The notes below the pieces were generated by a model. The model saw only the letters and a list, made by a program, of their open reading frames with translations. It ran no database searches and had not been told where the DNA came from. This document shows positions 25,598 through 34,520 of a DNA stretch of 57,775 nucleotides, one piece after another. The translations under genes were made by a program, and so were the position numbers. How positions within the stretch are numbered: position 1 is the first letter of the stretch; each line of letters begins with the position of its first letter. The stretch comes from Pseudomonadota bacterium (GTDB lineage Bacteria; Pseudomonadota; Gammaproteobacteria; Burkholderiales; Burkholderiaceae_C), in the NCBI GenBank assembly GCA_018241325.1, contig JAFEEB010000005.1, positions 2,886-60,660 of the forward strand, in the 5' to 3' direction.

Positions 25598-25775
25598 ATC
25601 AGTTATCCATGGCGCTGCGCGCCACCCGCGGCAGATGAAACCCAACGAGCCGAGCGGCCGCGAAGCAGGCCACGCCCGCGATCGCCGTGGCCGGGGTCTC
25701 CCCGGCCACTGGCGATGCCCCCTTGAAGGGGGAAGGCGAAACATCGCGCAGCGAGTGGAGACTGGGGGTGTTTCA
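25596..25775. repeat. Long repeat family R2, copy 1
   Basis: About 180 bases. Landmarks shared with copy 3: CTGCGCGCCACCC, GAGCCGA.CGGCCGCG, GCAGGCCACGCC, GATCGCCGTGGCCGGGG, CCCCGGCCACTGGCGATGCC, and CATCGCGCAGCGAGTGGAGA before CTGGGGGTGTTTCA. Contains the palindrome GTGGCCGGGG / CCCCGGCCAC and a CCCCCTT..AAGGGGG hairpin. Directly followed by copy 2. Confidence 0.8.
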
Positions 25776-25943
25776 TTGCAGCTATCCCTGGCGCTGCGGT
25801 GCCCGCACCGCATGCAACCCAAAGAGCCGAAGGGCCGCGGAGCAGGCCAATCCAGCGGACGCCGTGGAGCGGGCTTTGCCCGGCCACTGGCGCCGTCCCC
25901 CTTCAGGGGGAAGGCGCCGAAGGCGACGCAGGGGGTCGTTCAT
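25776..25943. repeat. Long repeat family R2, copy 2 (diverged)
   Basis: Tandem to copy 1. Shares the CTATCC.TGGCGCTGCG start, CCCAAAGAGCCGA, GGCCGCGGAGCAGGCC, CCCGGCCACTGGCG and the CCCCCTTCAGGGGG hairpin, but the end is GGCGACGCAGGGGGTCGTTC instead. It stops 1 base before the stop codon of the M20 peptidase gene. Confidence 0.75.
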
Positions 25944-25944
25944 C

Positions 25945-27417
<1,473 letters not shown>

Positions 27418-27500
27418 GGCGAGAATCTCCATCAAGGCGGCAATCCCTCACTCTACGTCAATGCACGCCGGGCTGCCCGCCACGCCCGACGCGTACCCGG

Positions 27501-28526
27501 TCAGAAGAAGTGCCGGATGCCGATGTCGAAGCCCGAGGCCGAATGGCCCGGGGTGTTGACCGGCACCGCCATGCCCTGCGCGCTGACGGCGCGGTTGGCG
27601 CCGCTGCTGTTGGTCACGTGGCCATAGCTGGCGTACAGCATGGTGCGCTTGGAGAGGTTGTAGGCGTAGCCGATGCCGTACTTGCGCCAGTTGGCGTTGG
27701 GCGCCCCATCACTGGTGCGGTAGTCGCCGATGCTGGCGCGCAGCAGGTGCAGGCCGAAGGTGGCCGTGGCACCCAGTTGAATGCCGCGCACGCCGGGGCC
27801 GCCGTCGCGCTTTTCCTGGGCCCAGATCAGCGCGGGCTTGATGGTGCCGAAGTCGTAGCTGGCGCCCAGGTTGGCGATCTTGAGCTTGCCCGCGCCGTTG
27901 AAGTCCAGCTGCGCGGCGGCCAGCGAAACGTTCAGCGGCCCGGAGGCGTAGCCGCCGCGAAAGCCGCGGTAGGTCTTGCTGGTGGGCGTGGACGCCGGCC
28001 CCCAAGCGTATTGCAGCTGGCCATAGAAGCCGCCCAGGCTCCTGGGCAGGAAGTAGCTGACGGCATTGCTGATCTGGATCGGCGCGCCGTTCATCACGAA
28101 GGTGTTGGTGCCGGCCACGCCATTGGTCAGGAAGGGATCGAAGATCAGCGTGTTCAGGAAGGTGGTCGAGTCGTCGCGGCCCAGGCGCAGTTCGCCAAAG
28201 GGGCCCGTCATGCTGACGGTGGCGCGGCGGTTCCAGAAGTTGCCGGCAGGGCCGCCGGCGCTGCCGTCCTTGCCGTTCAGGCCCGATTCGAACCAGAAGC
28301 CCGCGCCATAACCGCTGCCCAGGTCTTCGGTGCCGCGCAGGCCGATGCGCGAGATGTTGCCGCCGCTGTGCGACATGCCGGAGGTTGAGCCCCCGCCGTT
28401 GCTCAGGTGCGTGGCCGCCAGGTCCACCGTGCCGAAGATCGTGGCCTGGCTGCCCTGGGCCCAGACGGGCGTGGCCCCCACCGCACCCAGAACCAGCACT
28501 GCAATGGCCGCATTGGCTTGCTTCAT
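27501..28526 (-). CDS. General porin, OmpC/OmpF-like Burkholderiales type
   Basis: 341 residues, outer membrane. Signal peptide MKQANAAIAVLVLGAVGATP with cleavage near VWAQG. The mature start GSQATIFGTVDLAATHLSNG, the GTEDLGSGYGAGFWFESGLN segment and the C-terminal SGFDIGIRHFF with terminal Phe are diagnostic of trimeric 16-strand porins in this order. It probably admits the operon substrate. A 60-base gap separates it from the reductase gene, short enough for co-transcription. Confidence 0.92.
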   Translation of the reverse strand: MKQANAAIAVLVLGAVGATPVWAQGSQATIFGTVDLAATHLSNGGGSTSGMSHSGGNISRIGLRGTEDLGSGYGAGFWFESGLNGKDGSAGGPAGNFWNRRATVSMTGPFGELRLGRDDSTTFLNTLIFDPFLTNGVAGTNTFVMNGAPIQISNAVSYFLPRSLGGFYGQLQYAWGPASTPTSKTYRGFRGGYASGPLNVSLAAAQLDFNGAGKLKIANLGASYDFGTIKPALIWAQEKRDGGPGVRGIQLGATATFGLHLLRASIGDYRTSDGAPNANWRKYGIGYAYNLSKRTMLYASYGHVTNSSGANRAVSAQGMAVPVNTPGHSASGFDIGIRHFF

Positions 28527-28587
28527 GAATCGCTCCTCTTTCCTTGATTGGCCGCTGCTTGCAGCCGGTTGTCGAAAATCGCTCAGC

Positions 28588-29562
28588 TCAGATATCCAGC
28601 ACCAGCCGCGTGCCCTTGCAGCGCGAGACGCAAATCATCATGGTCTTGCCGGCCTGCTTTTCGCTCTTGGTCAGCACGCTGTCCTTGTGCTCCAGCTCGC
28701 CATCGCATTCGATGACGGCGGTCTCGCAGGTGCCGCACACGCCTTCCATGCAGCTGTAGTCGGGGCTCAGGCCCGCGTCGATCAGCGCGTCCAGCACCGA
28801 CTTGCCGGCCGGCACCGGCACGGTCTTGCTGCTCTTGGCACACACCACGTCAAAGCCGCTGCTGGGCGCCGCTGCCGGCGCCGGCGCGGCGGTGAAGCGC
28901 TCGATGTGCGTGTTGGCGTAGCCCGCTTGCACGCAAGCCTCCTCGAAGGCGTTGAGCATGGACGTGGGGCCGCAGCAGTAGTAGTGGGTGTCAGCGCCCT
29001 TGTCCGCCAGCAGGCCCGGCAGGTAGGGCGGCCCGGCCTGCTCGCTGTCGAAGTGCAGGGTCAGCGCCACGCCGTGTTCCTGGGCCAGGGCCTCGATGGC
29101 GTCGACGAAGGCCGCGTCCTTGCGGCTGCGCGCGCAGTAGATGAACTCGACCGGCCGGCCCTGCGCCACCAGGTGCTGCAGCATGCTGAACATCGGCGTC
29201 ACGCCGATGCCGCCGGCCACCAGGATGCTGCGCGGGGCGTCCGCGTCGAGCTTGAAATTGTTGCGTGGCGGGTCGATCGCCAGCGTCTGACCCACACGCA
29301 GCTGCTGATGCACGTACAGCGAGCCGCCCCGGCTGTTGCGGTCGCGCGCCACGCCCACCACGTAGCGCCCGCACTCGGCGTCCGAATTGCACAGCGAATA
29401 GCTGCGCGACAGGCCGCTGCCCAGATGCAGGTTGATGTGCGAGCCGGCCTCGAAGGGGGGGAACACGACGTCGTCGGTTGCCGGCCGCAACTCGACGCTG
29501 ATGACGTCGTTGGCTTCCCAGCGGATGGCGTACACCAGCGCAGAAAGTGTGGGAGTGGACAT
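28588..29562 (-). CDS. Ferredoxin-NAD(P)H reductase of the PDR/VanB family
   Basis: 324 residues. Order of domains: FAD domain (SHINLHLGSGLSRSYSLCNS), NAD domain (ILVAGGIGVTPMFSMLQHL then YYCCGPTSML), then a C-terminal plant-type 2Fe-2S domain with CMEGVCGTC and a fourth Cys in MMICVSRC. It passes electrons from NAD(P)H to a Rieske oxygenase. The Rieske gene lies upstream in the same direction, separated by repeat R2 copy 3. The ATG at 29562 has GGAG upstream. Confidence 0.92.
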   Translation of the reverse strand: MSTPTLSALVYAIRWEANDVISVELRPATDDVVFPPFEAGSHINLHLGSGLSRSYSLCNSDAECGRYVVGVARDRNSRGGSLYVHQQLRVGQTLAIDPPRNNFKLDADAPRSILVAGGIGVTPMFSMLQHLVAQGRPVEFIYCARSRKDAAFVDAIEALAQEHGVALTLHFDSEQAGPPYLPGLLADKGADTHYYCCGPTSMLNAFEEACVQAGYANTHIERFTAAPAPAAAPSSGFDVVCAKSSKTVPVPAGKSVLDALIDAGLSPDYSCMEGVCGTCETAVIECDGELEHKDSVLTKSEKQAGKTMMICVSRCKGTRLVLDI

Positions 29563-29647
29563 GGGGGAATCTCCGTTGGGGAACGCGACGATAGCCTGCC
29601 GCGCCAAGCGCCGCGGCCAGGGCCATGGGGCCCCCGGCTCGCTGGCG

Positions 29648-29827
29648 CATATCAGCCATCCAAATGCTGCGCGCCACCCTCAGAGCATGAAGCCCAAAGA
29701 GCCGAACGGCCGCGGAGCAGGCCACGCCAGCGATCGCCGTGGCCGGGGTTTCCCCGGCCACTGGCGATGCCCCCTGCAAGGGGGTGGGCGAAACATCGCG
29801 CAGCGAGTGGAGACTGGGGGTGTTTCA
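29648..29827. repeat. Long repeat family R2, copy 3, inside the operon
   Basis: About 180 bases, nearly identical to copy 1 (CTGCGCGCCACCC, GAACGGCCGCGGAGCAGGCC, GTGGCCGGGGTTTCCCCGGC, GCGCAGCGAGTGGAGACTGG). It ends 2 bases before the Rieske gene stop codon and lies between the oxygenase and reductase genes. Confidence 0.8.
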
Positions 29828-29829
29828 CT

Positions 29830-30864
29830 TCAAGCAGTGGCCTTCTCGGCCTCGATCTGCTCTTGCGCCAGGCTGCGCATCACGCGGCGCAGGCGCACCA
29901 CGCCCATGTCGTGGTCGTACAGGTGCTCGTGCTTGGGGTCATTGGCATTGGGCGCCAGGTCTTCCAGCAGCACGCGGTCCTGCTCCAGCACGTGCCAGTG
30001 GCGCGCCTCCAGCCGGTCGCGGTACAAAAAGCGCCAGGTGTCTCGCTGCCAGCCCGGCGCCACCTTGCGCACGCGCCAGAAGTAAACGCCGCACAGCTCG
30101 TGCGAAATGGGCGTGACCATGCCGATGATGATGAAGCCGCCGCCGGGGCCGCCGGTCTTGGGGTACGGGATCTCCAGCTTGACCCACTGGATGCCGGTGT
30201 CGGCAAACTCGGACCAGTCGAAATTGACGTCGCGCTGACCCTCTTTGGCAAACAGAAAACCCGTGTCGGTCGCCTCGATGCCGAACTTGGACTGCGTCGC
30301 CCCCTGCGACATGGCATGCGATTGCTTGTGCAGGAAGGTGCCGTGCATGGGATCGAGCACGTTGTCGAGCACATAGCGGTAGTCGCACTTCCACTCGACA
30401 TAGCACAGGAAGCGCGAGAACTGCGCGTCATCGGCCAGCTCGGGCGGCAGGGTGAGCGGCGGCGGCGTATCGACCGGCTTGCTGGCGTTGTAGACGAACA
30501 GGGTGTCGGCCACTTCGGCGACGTGGTAGTTGAAGGTCGAGTGCGAGCCCTCCAGCTTGCAGCCGGGGCTGGCCGGCACGGAGGTGGCCACGCCGTCGCA
30601 GCGCACTTCGACGCCGTGATAGGGGCACTTCAGGGTGTCGTTCAGAATGGTTCCCTGCGACAGCTTGGCACCGCGGTGCGGGCAGCGGTCTTCCAGCGCG
30701 TGCACCTTGCCGTCGGTGCCGCGCCAGACGGCGAGGTGGGTGCCCAGGCGCTGCAGCGACACCGGCTTTTCCTTGACGAAGGACGAGGGGCACAGCGCGT
30801 ACCAGCGGTCCTTGAGGCCTTCTTCCAGTCGCTTGGCAACGGCATCTTGTTGGGTTTGGCTCAT
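29830..30864 (-). CDS. Rieske non-heme iron oxygenase, alpha subunit
   Basis: 344 residues. Rieske 2Fe-2S ligands C61-P-H63 and C80-P-Y-H83 are intact. The catalytic mononuclear iron site is seen as D-P-M-H-G-T-F-L-H (two His) in the C-terminal domain. Length and sequence place it with the VanA/PobA-like alpha-only oxygenases, which demethylate or hydroxylate aromatic acids. Electrons come from the VanB-type reductase downstream. The ATG at 30864 has GGAG 7 bases before it. The actual substrate is unknown. Confidence 0.92.
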   Translation of the reverse strand: MSQTQQDAVAKRLEEGLKDRWYALCPSSFVKEKPVSLQRLGTHLAVWRGTDGKVHALEDRCPHRGAKLSQGTILNDTLKCPYHGVEVRCDGVATSVPASPGCKLEGSHSTFNYHVAEVADTLFVYNASKPVDTPPPLTLPPELADDAQFSRFLCYVEWKCDYRYVLDNVLDPMHGTFLHKQSHAMSQGATQSKFGIEATDTGFLFAKEGQRDVNFDWSEFADTGIQWVKLEIPYPKTGGPGGGFIIIGMVTPISHELCGVYFWRVRKVAPGWQRDTWRFLYRDRLEARHWHVLEQDRVLLEDLAPNANDPKHEHLYDHDMGVVRLRRVMRSLAQEQIEAEKATA

Positions 30865-30899
30865 GATCAATCTCCTGTTCCTGTGTCTGTCGGTGCGCT

Positions 30900-31181
30900 T
30901 CAGCTGCCCAGCTTGGCCATCACCGCCGCGTAGTTGGCCTCGGTCCAGGGCTGGTTGTCGGGCGTGGTCGAGTGCTGGCTGTTGAGGTTGGCCACCAGGC
31001 CCGGCAGGTCGTAGACGCCGGCGCCGAAGGCGCGCTCGACGGCGTCGCCCAGCAGGCTCTCGTAGCTGGTGGGCGGACGCCTTTGCGCCTGGCGCGGCTG
31101 CAGGTAGCGGTCGTGCGCCTCGCTGGCTGCCGGCTGCGGGTTTTCGATGATCTTGACCATCTGGATGGTGCCTTCGGACAT
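30900..31181 (-). CDS. Small 93-aa protein of a Rieske operon (recombinase-like HTH annotation)
   Basis: 93 residues, no signal peptide. Central RRPPTSYESLLGDAVERAFG and AGVYDLPGLVANLN, then a C-terminal DNQPWTEANYAAVMAKLGS. I associate this pattern with small proteins named recombinase-like helix-turn-helix that accompany ring-hydroxylating oxygenases; recollection only. Position between a Bug gene and the Rieske gene, with AAGGAGA before the ATG, shows it is translated as part of the unit. It could be a small oxygenase subunit or a local regulator. Confidence 0.6.
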   Translation of the reverse strand: MSEGTIQMVKIIENPQPAASEAHDRYLQPRQAQRRPPTSYESLLGDAVERAFGAGVYDLPGLVANLNSQHSTTPDNQPWTEANYAAVMAKLGS

Positions 31182-31218
31182 CGCGGTCTCCTTGGGGTGT
31201 GAATGAAAGGGATGGGGG

Positions 31219-32211
31219 CTATTGCGCCTGGATGTGGCGGCTCTTGATCACGCCGGCCCACACGGCGGTCTCGTCCTGGATGGCCTTGTCGAAGGCCTTG
31301 GGACTCATCGTGGCCTGCGTCATGCCCTGGGCCGTCAGGCGCTTGCGCACCTCGGACTGGGCCAGGATCTCCGCGGCGTCGCGGGCCAGCTGCTCCGCCA
31401 CGGCGGGCGGCATTCCGGCCGGCGCCAGCAGGCCGTACCAGGACGTCACGTTGACGCCCTTGACGCCCTGCTCGGCCAGGGTCGGAATCTCCGGCGCGGT
31501 GGGCATGCGCATGGCCTGCGTGGTGGCCAGGGCCACCAGCTTGCCGTCCTGGATGAAGGGAAGCGCCGCCGGCAGGTTGGTGAACATCAGCGGCACCACG
31601 CCGCCCATCACGTCGTTGAGCGCCGGCGGCGTGCCCTTGTAGGCCACGTGCAGCATGTCGATGCCGGTGTGCTCCTTGAACAGCTCGCCCGCCAGGTGCA
31701 GGCCGCTGCCGACGCCGGGTGACGCATAGGACAGCGTGCCCGGCTTGGCCCTGGCCTGCGCGAGCAGGTCGGCAATGGACTTGATGCCGCTGGCCTTGCC
31801 CGCCACGATGACGTTGGGCGCGGCGGCCAGCATGGTGACGGGCACGAAGTCCTTGCGGATGTCGAACGGGAAGTTCGGCATCAAGGTCGGGTTGATGGTG
31901 AGGTTGCCCGCCGGGATGATGAGCAGCGTGTGGCCATCGCCCTTGGCGCGCTTGACCTTCTCCATGCCGATGTTGCCGGCCGCGCCTGTGGCGTTCTCGA
32001 CCACGGCGGTGGTCTTGTAGCGCTGGCCCAGGCCCTCGGCCAGCACGCGCGCCAGCGTGTCGGTGGGGCCGCCGGGCGGAAAAGGCGACACCAGGGTGAA
32101 GCGCTCGGACGCCAGTTGCTTGCTCACGTCGGTGCCGCTCTGGGCCGCCGCGGGAAGCACGGCAGCTGAGGTCGCCATCGCCATGCCGAGAAACCAGACT
32201 CGTCTTGTCAT
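31219..32211 (-). CDS. Bug-family (TTT) periplasmic substrate-binding protein, second of operon
   Basis: 330 residues. Signal peptide TRRVWFLGMAMATSAAVLPA with cleavage near AAAQ. Bug fold landmarks: LVSPFPPGGPTDTLARVLAE, VVENATGAAGNIGMEKVKRA, and VAYKGTPPALNDVMGGVVPL. Such proteins bind organic acids with the carboxylate in a conserved loop. No TctA/TctB membrane subunits are nearby, so it is an orphan. GTG (32214) and ATG (32211) starts are adjacent; ATG chosen. Confidence 0.88.
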   Translation of the reverse strand: MTRRVWFLGMAMATSAAVLPAAAQSGTDVSKQLASERFTLVSPFPPGGPTDTLARVLAEGLGQRYKTTAVVENATGAAGNIGMEKVKRAKGDGHTLLIIPAGNLTINPTLMPNFPFDIRKDFVPVTMLAAAPNVIVAGKASGIKSIADLLAQARAKPGTLSYASPGVGSGLHLAGELFKEHTGIDMLHVAYKGTPPALNDVMGGVVPLMFTNLPAALPFIQDGKLVALATTQAMRMPTAPEIPTLAEQGVKGVNVTSWYGLLAPAGMPPAVAEQLARDAAEILAQSEVRKRLTAQGMTQATMSPKAFDKAIQDETAVWAGVIKSRHIQAQ

Positions 32212-32235
32212 CACACCCGTTCCTTCAACTTGTCT

Positions 32236-33369
32236 TCAGCCGGCCAGCGCCACTTGCCAGGCGTCGTAGCCATAGACCCAGTCGGCGTTGCCGCCCTGCT
32301 TGAGCCATTCGTTGCCGCGCGAGCCGCGCTGCACCTTGGCCGTGCGCTCCTTGCGGGTGTCCTCATAGCACTGCAGGGCCTGTGCCACGCCGCCGGCGGC
32401 CACACCGTCCAGCGCACGCGCCAGCACCACCGCGTCTTCCAGCGCCATGCAAGCGCCCTGGGCCATGAAGGGCACCATGGGGTGGCAGGCATCGCCCAGC
32501 AGGGTGATCGCCCCGTCCGACCAGCGGCCCATGGGCTCGCGCACGTACAGCGCCGACTTGGTCACCTCGGTGCAGGCGTCCAGCAGGGCGCGCGCCTCGG
32601 GGTGGAAGTCCTTGTAGATCTGGCGCAGCTCGTGCACGTCGCCCGGCAGCGTCCAGGATTCGTCGCGCCAGCCGTCTTGCGCCGTGGTGGCAAAGATGAA
32701 CTGCTCGCGCCCGCGGTTGAGCGGGAAGGTGACGATCTGGATCGAGGGCTCGGGCCCCCACCACTTGGTAAAGGCGTCCACGTTGGGCAGGGCAGCCAGC
32801 TTGTCGCGCGCCACCGTGGCGCGGAAGGACACCAGGCCGGTGAACTCAGGGTGGTCAGGGCCAAACAGCGCCGTACGCACCACCGAATGAATGCCGTCGG
32901 CGCCGATGACCAGATCGAAGTTCTGCTGCGTGCCGTCGGCAAACTGCACGCAGGCGCCGGTCTCTTTCTGTGCCACCGTGGCCACGCGCTTTTCCAGCGT
33001 CAGCACGCCAGCCGGCAGGCGGCTGGTCAGGGCCTCCAGCAGGTCGGCGCGATGGATGGTGATCTGCGGCGCATGGTAGTTGCGCACGGCGGCCTGCGCC
33101 ATTTCCAGGCGCGAGGTTTCCTCGCCGGTGTCCCAGGTGCGGCTGATGCGGTGAGTGGGCTGCGCGCCGTGCTCGCGCAAGGCCTCGCCGATGCCCAGGC
33201 CGTCGCACACCTTGACGGCGTTGGGCGTCAGGTTGATGTCGGCACCCACGCGCCCGTAGCGCGAGGCCTGCTCGAAAACGGTGACCCGATGGCCAAATTT
33301 TTGCAGGGCGATGGCCGCGGCCAGGCCGCCCACGCCGCCGCCCACGATGCCGATGTTCAACGCGTTCAT
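32236..33369 (-). CDS. FAD-dependent aromatic-acid monooxygenase, NicC/salicylate-hydroxylase-like
   Basis: 377 residues, class A flavoprotein hydroxylase. FAD Rossmann motif GGGVGG (10-15), the DG motif VIGADGIHS and the GD motif LLGDACHPMVPFMAQGACM are intact. The C-terminal KERTAKVQRGSRGNEWL and DWVYGYDAW segments resemble 6-hydroxynicotinate 3-monooxygenase NicC (comparison from memory). The family hydroxylates an aromatic acid, often with decarboxylation, using NAD(P)H and O2. Its start overlaps the stop of the ring-cleavage gene (ATGA). Confidence 0.88.
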   Translation of the reverse strand: MNALNIGIVGGGVGGLAAAIALQKFGHRVTVFEQASRYGRVGADINLTPNAVKVCDGLGIGEALREHGAQPTHRISRTWDTGEETSRLEMAQAAVRNYHAPQITIHRADLLEALTSRLPAGVLTLEKRVATVAQKETGACVQFADGTQQNFDLVIGADGIHSVVRTALFGPDHPEFTGLVSFRATVARDKLAALPNVDAFTKWWGPEPSIQIVTFPLNRGREQFIFATTAQDGWRDESWTLPGDVHELRQIYKDFHPEARALLDACTEVTKSALYVREPMGRWSDGAITLLGDACHPMVPFMAQGACMALEDAVVLARALDGVAAGGVAQALQCYEDTRKERTAKVQRGSRGNEWLKQGGNADWVYGYDAWQVALAG

Positions 33370-34346
33370 GCCTTGTCTCCCGATCGTTCAGTCAAAAATT
33401 TGCCACCGGCTTCCACGCCCTTCTGGCGGCGCGTGTTGCCGTCCAGGCCGCCGGTGACGGCCCATTCGGCAAACACCGTGGGGCCGGGCTCGAACTCGCG
33501 AGCCTGCCAGTCGGCCGTGAGGTGATCCTCGTCGGCGTAGTACTCGATCAGGCCGCCGGCGGGGTTCTCGAAATACCAGAAGTAGGCCGAGGAGACGGGG
33601 TGACGGCCGGGGCCGAGCTGGGTCTTCCAGCCACAGCGCGAGAAGTGCAGGCCGCCGCCAAATACCTCGTGGATGTCGCGCACGGTGAAGGCCACGTGGT
33701 TGATGCCGCGCTTGCCCGAGGGCAGTTGCAGCAAAAACAGATCGTGATGCCCACCCTCGGGCGCGCAGCGCATGAAAGCGCCACGGTTCGGGTAGCGATC
33801 GGACGCGACAAAGCCGAAGCGGCTGGCGTAGAACGCCTCGCAGGCCTTGACGTCGGCGACGAAGAACACCACGTGACCCACCTCGATGGGCGTGGCGCGC
33901 TCGTAGATGGGCGCGCGCTGGTTGATGCGCGGCTGCTCATGCCACGTATTCATGACCGCGCATTCAACATCCACCGCACGCTTGCGGCTGACCTGCAGGC
34001 GCACGGCCAGGCCGTTGGGGTCGGTGCAGCCGATGCGGCGCGCGCCATCCACCACCGCGTCGACAAAGCCGGCGTCGCCGCGGATGGCGTCGGCATAGCG
34101 CACCAGGTCGGCCTCGCTCTCGACCCCCCACACCACTTCGCGCAGCGTGGGGCCGTCCTCGATGGCCGGCGGCAGGCCCGGCTTGCCCATGGCGGCCACC
34201 ACCGCGCGGCAGCCGTTCAGACACTCGAACACCATCTCGTCGGCGCTCTCGCCCGCCAGGGTCAAGCCCCAGTCCTGGAAGAAGCGGCGCGACAGCGGTA
34301 GGTCGTCGGTGCTGTAGGTGATCTGGTCGATTCCAAGAACGCTCAT
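33366..34346 (-). CDS. Two-domain VOC extradiol-type ring-cleavage dioxygenase
   Basis: 326 residues in two VOC domains (about 1-140 and 150-290), the usual architecture of type I extradiol dioxygenases. Possible iron ligands in the C-terminal domain are His in VGHVVFFV, His in INHVAFTV and Glu in GLIEYYADE, the 2-His-1-Glu set. N-terminal part begins MSVLGIDQITYSTDDLPLSR. It would open a catechol-like ring after the adjacent monooxygenase. Stop overlaps the monooxygenase start by four bases. Confidence 0.82.
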   Translation of the reverse strand: MSVLGIDQITYSTDDLPLSRRFFQDWGLTLAGESADEMVFECLNGCRAVVAAMGKPGLPPAIEDGPTLREVVWGVESEADLVRYADAIRGDAGFVDAVVDGARRIGCTDPNGLAVRLQVSRKRAVDVECAVMNTWHEQPRINQRAPIYERATPIEVGHVVFFVADVKACEAFYASRFGFVASDRYPNRGAFMRCAPEGGHHDLFLLQLPSGKRGINHVAFTVRDIHEVFGGGLHFSRCGWKTQLGPGRHPVSSAYFWYFENPAGGLIEYYADEDHLTADWQAREFEPGPTVFAEWAVTGGLDGNTRRQKGVEAGGKFLTERSGDKA

Positions 34347-34395
34347 GTCAATTGCTCCATTGCACGGCACGCCAGCCGCAGCCGAGATAGCCGAA

Positions 34396-34507
34396 CAGCC
34401 GAACGCAGACGCGAAGGACTCGCAAAAGGCGCAGAAAAAACCATTAAAAATCCTTTCTGACTCTTCTGCGTCCTCTGCGAAATCTTTGCGTCCTCTGCGT
34501 TCGGCTG
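34396..34507. repeat. Palindromic element between the VOC and ALDH genes
   Basis: Perfect 14-bp terminal inverted repeats CAGCCGAACGCAGA (34396-34409) and TCTGCGTTCGGCTG (34494-34507). Inside are direct repeats of TGCGTCCTCTGCG. The segment is visibly less GC-rich than its flanks and fills most of the 174-base gap. It would form a long hairpin in the operon transcript. Confidence 0.75.
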
Positions 34508-34520
34508 CCCGTATTTCATG

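Noticed and set aside
28330-30933. 867-codon open frame on the plus strand across the porin, reductase and Rieske genes
   Set aside because: It is the antisense shadow of three well-supported minus-strand genes in high-GC DNA; no family motif, and it runs through repeat R2.
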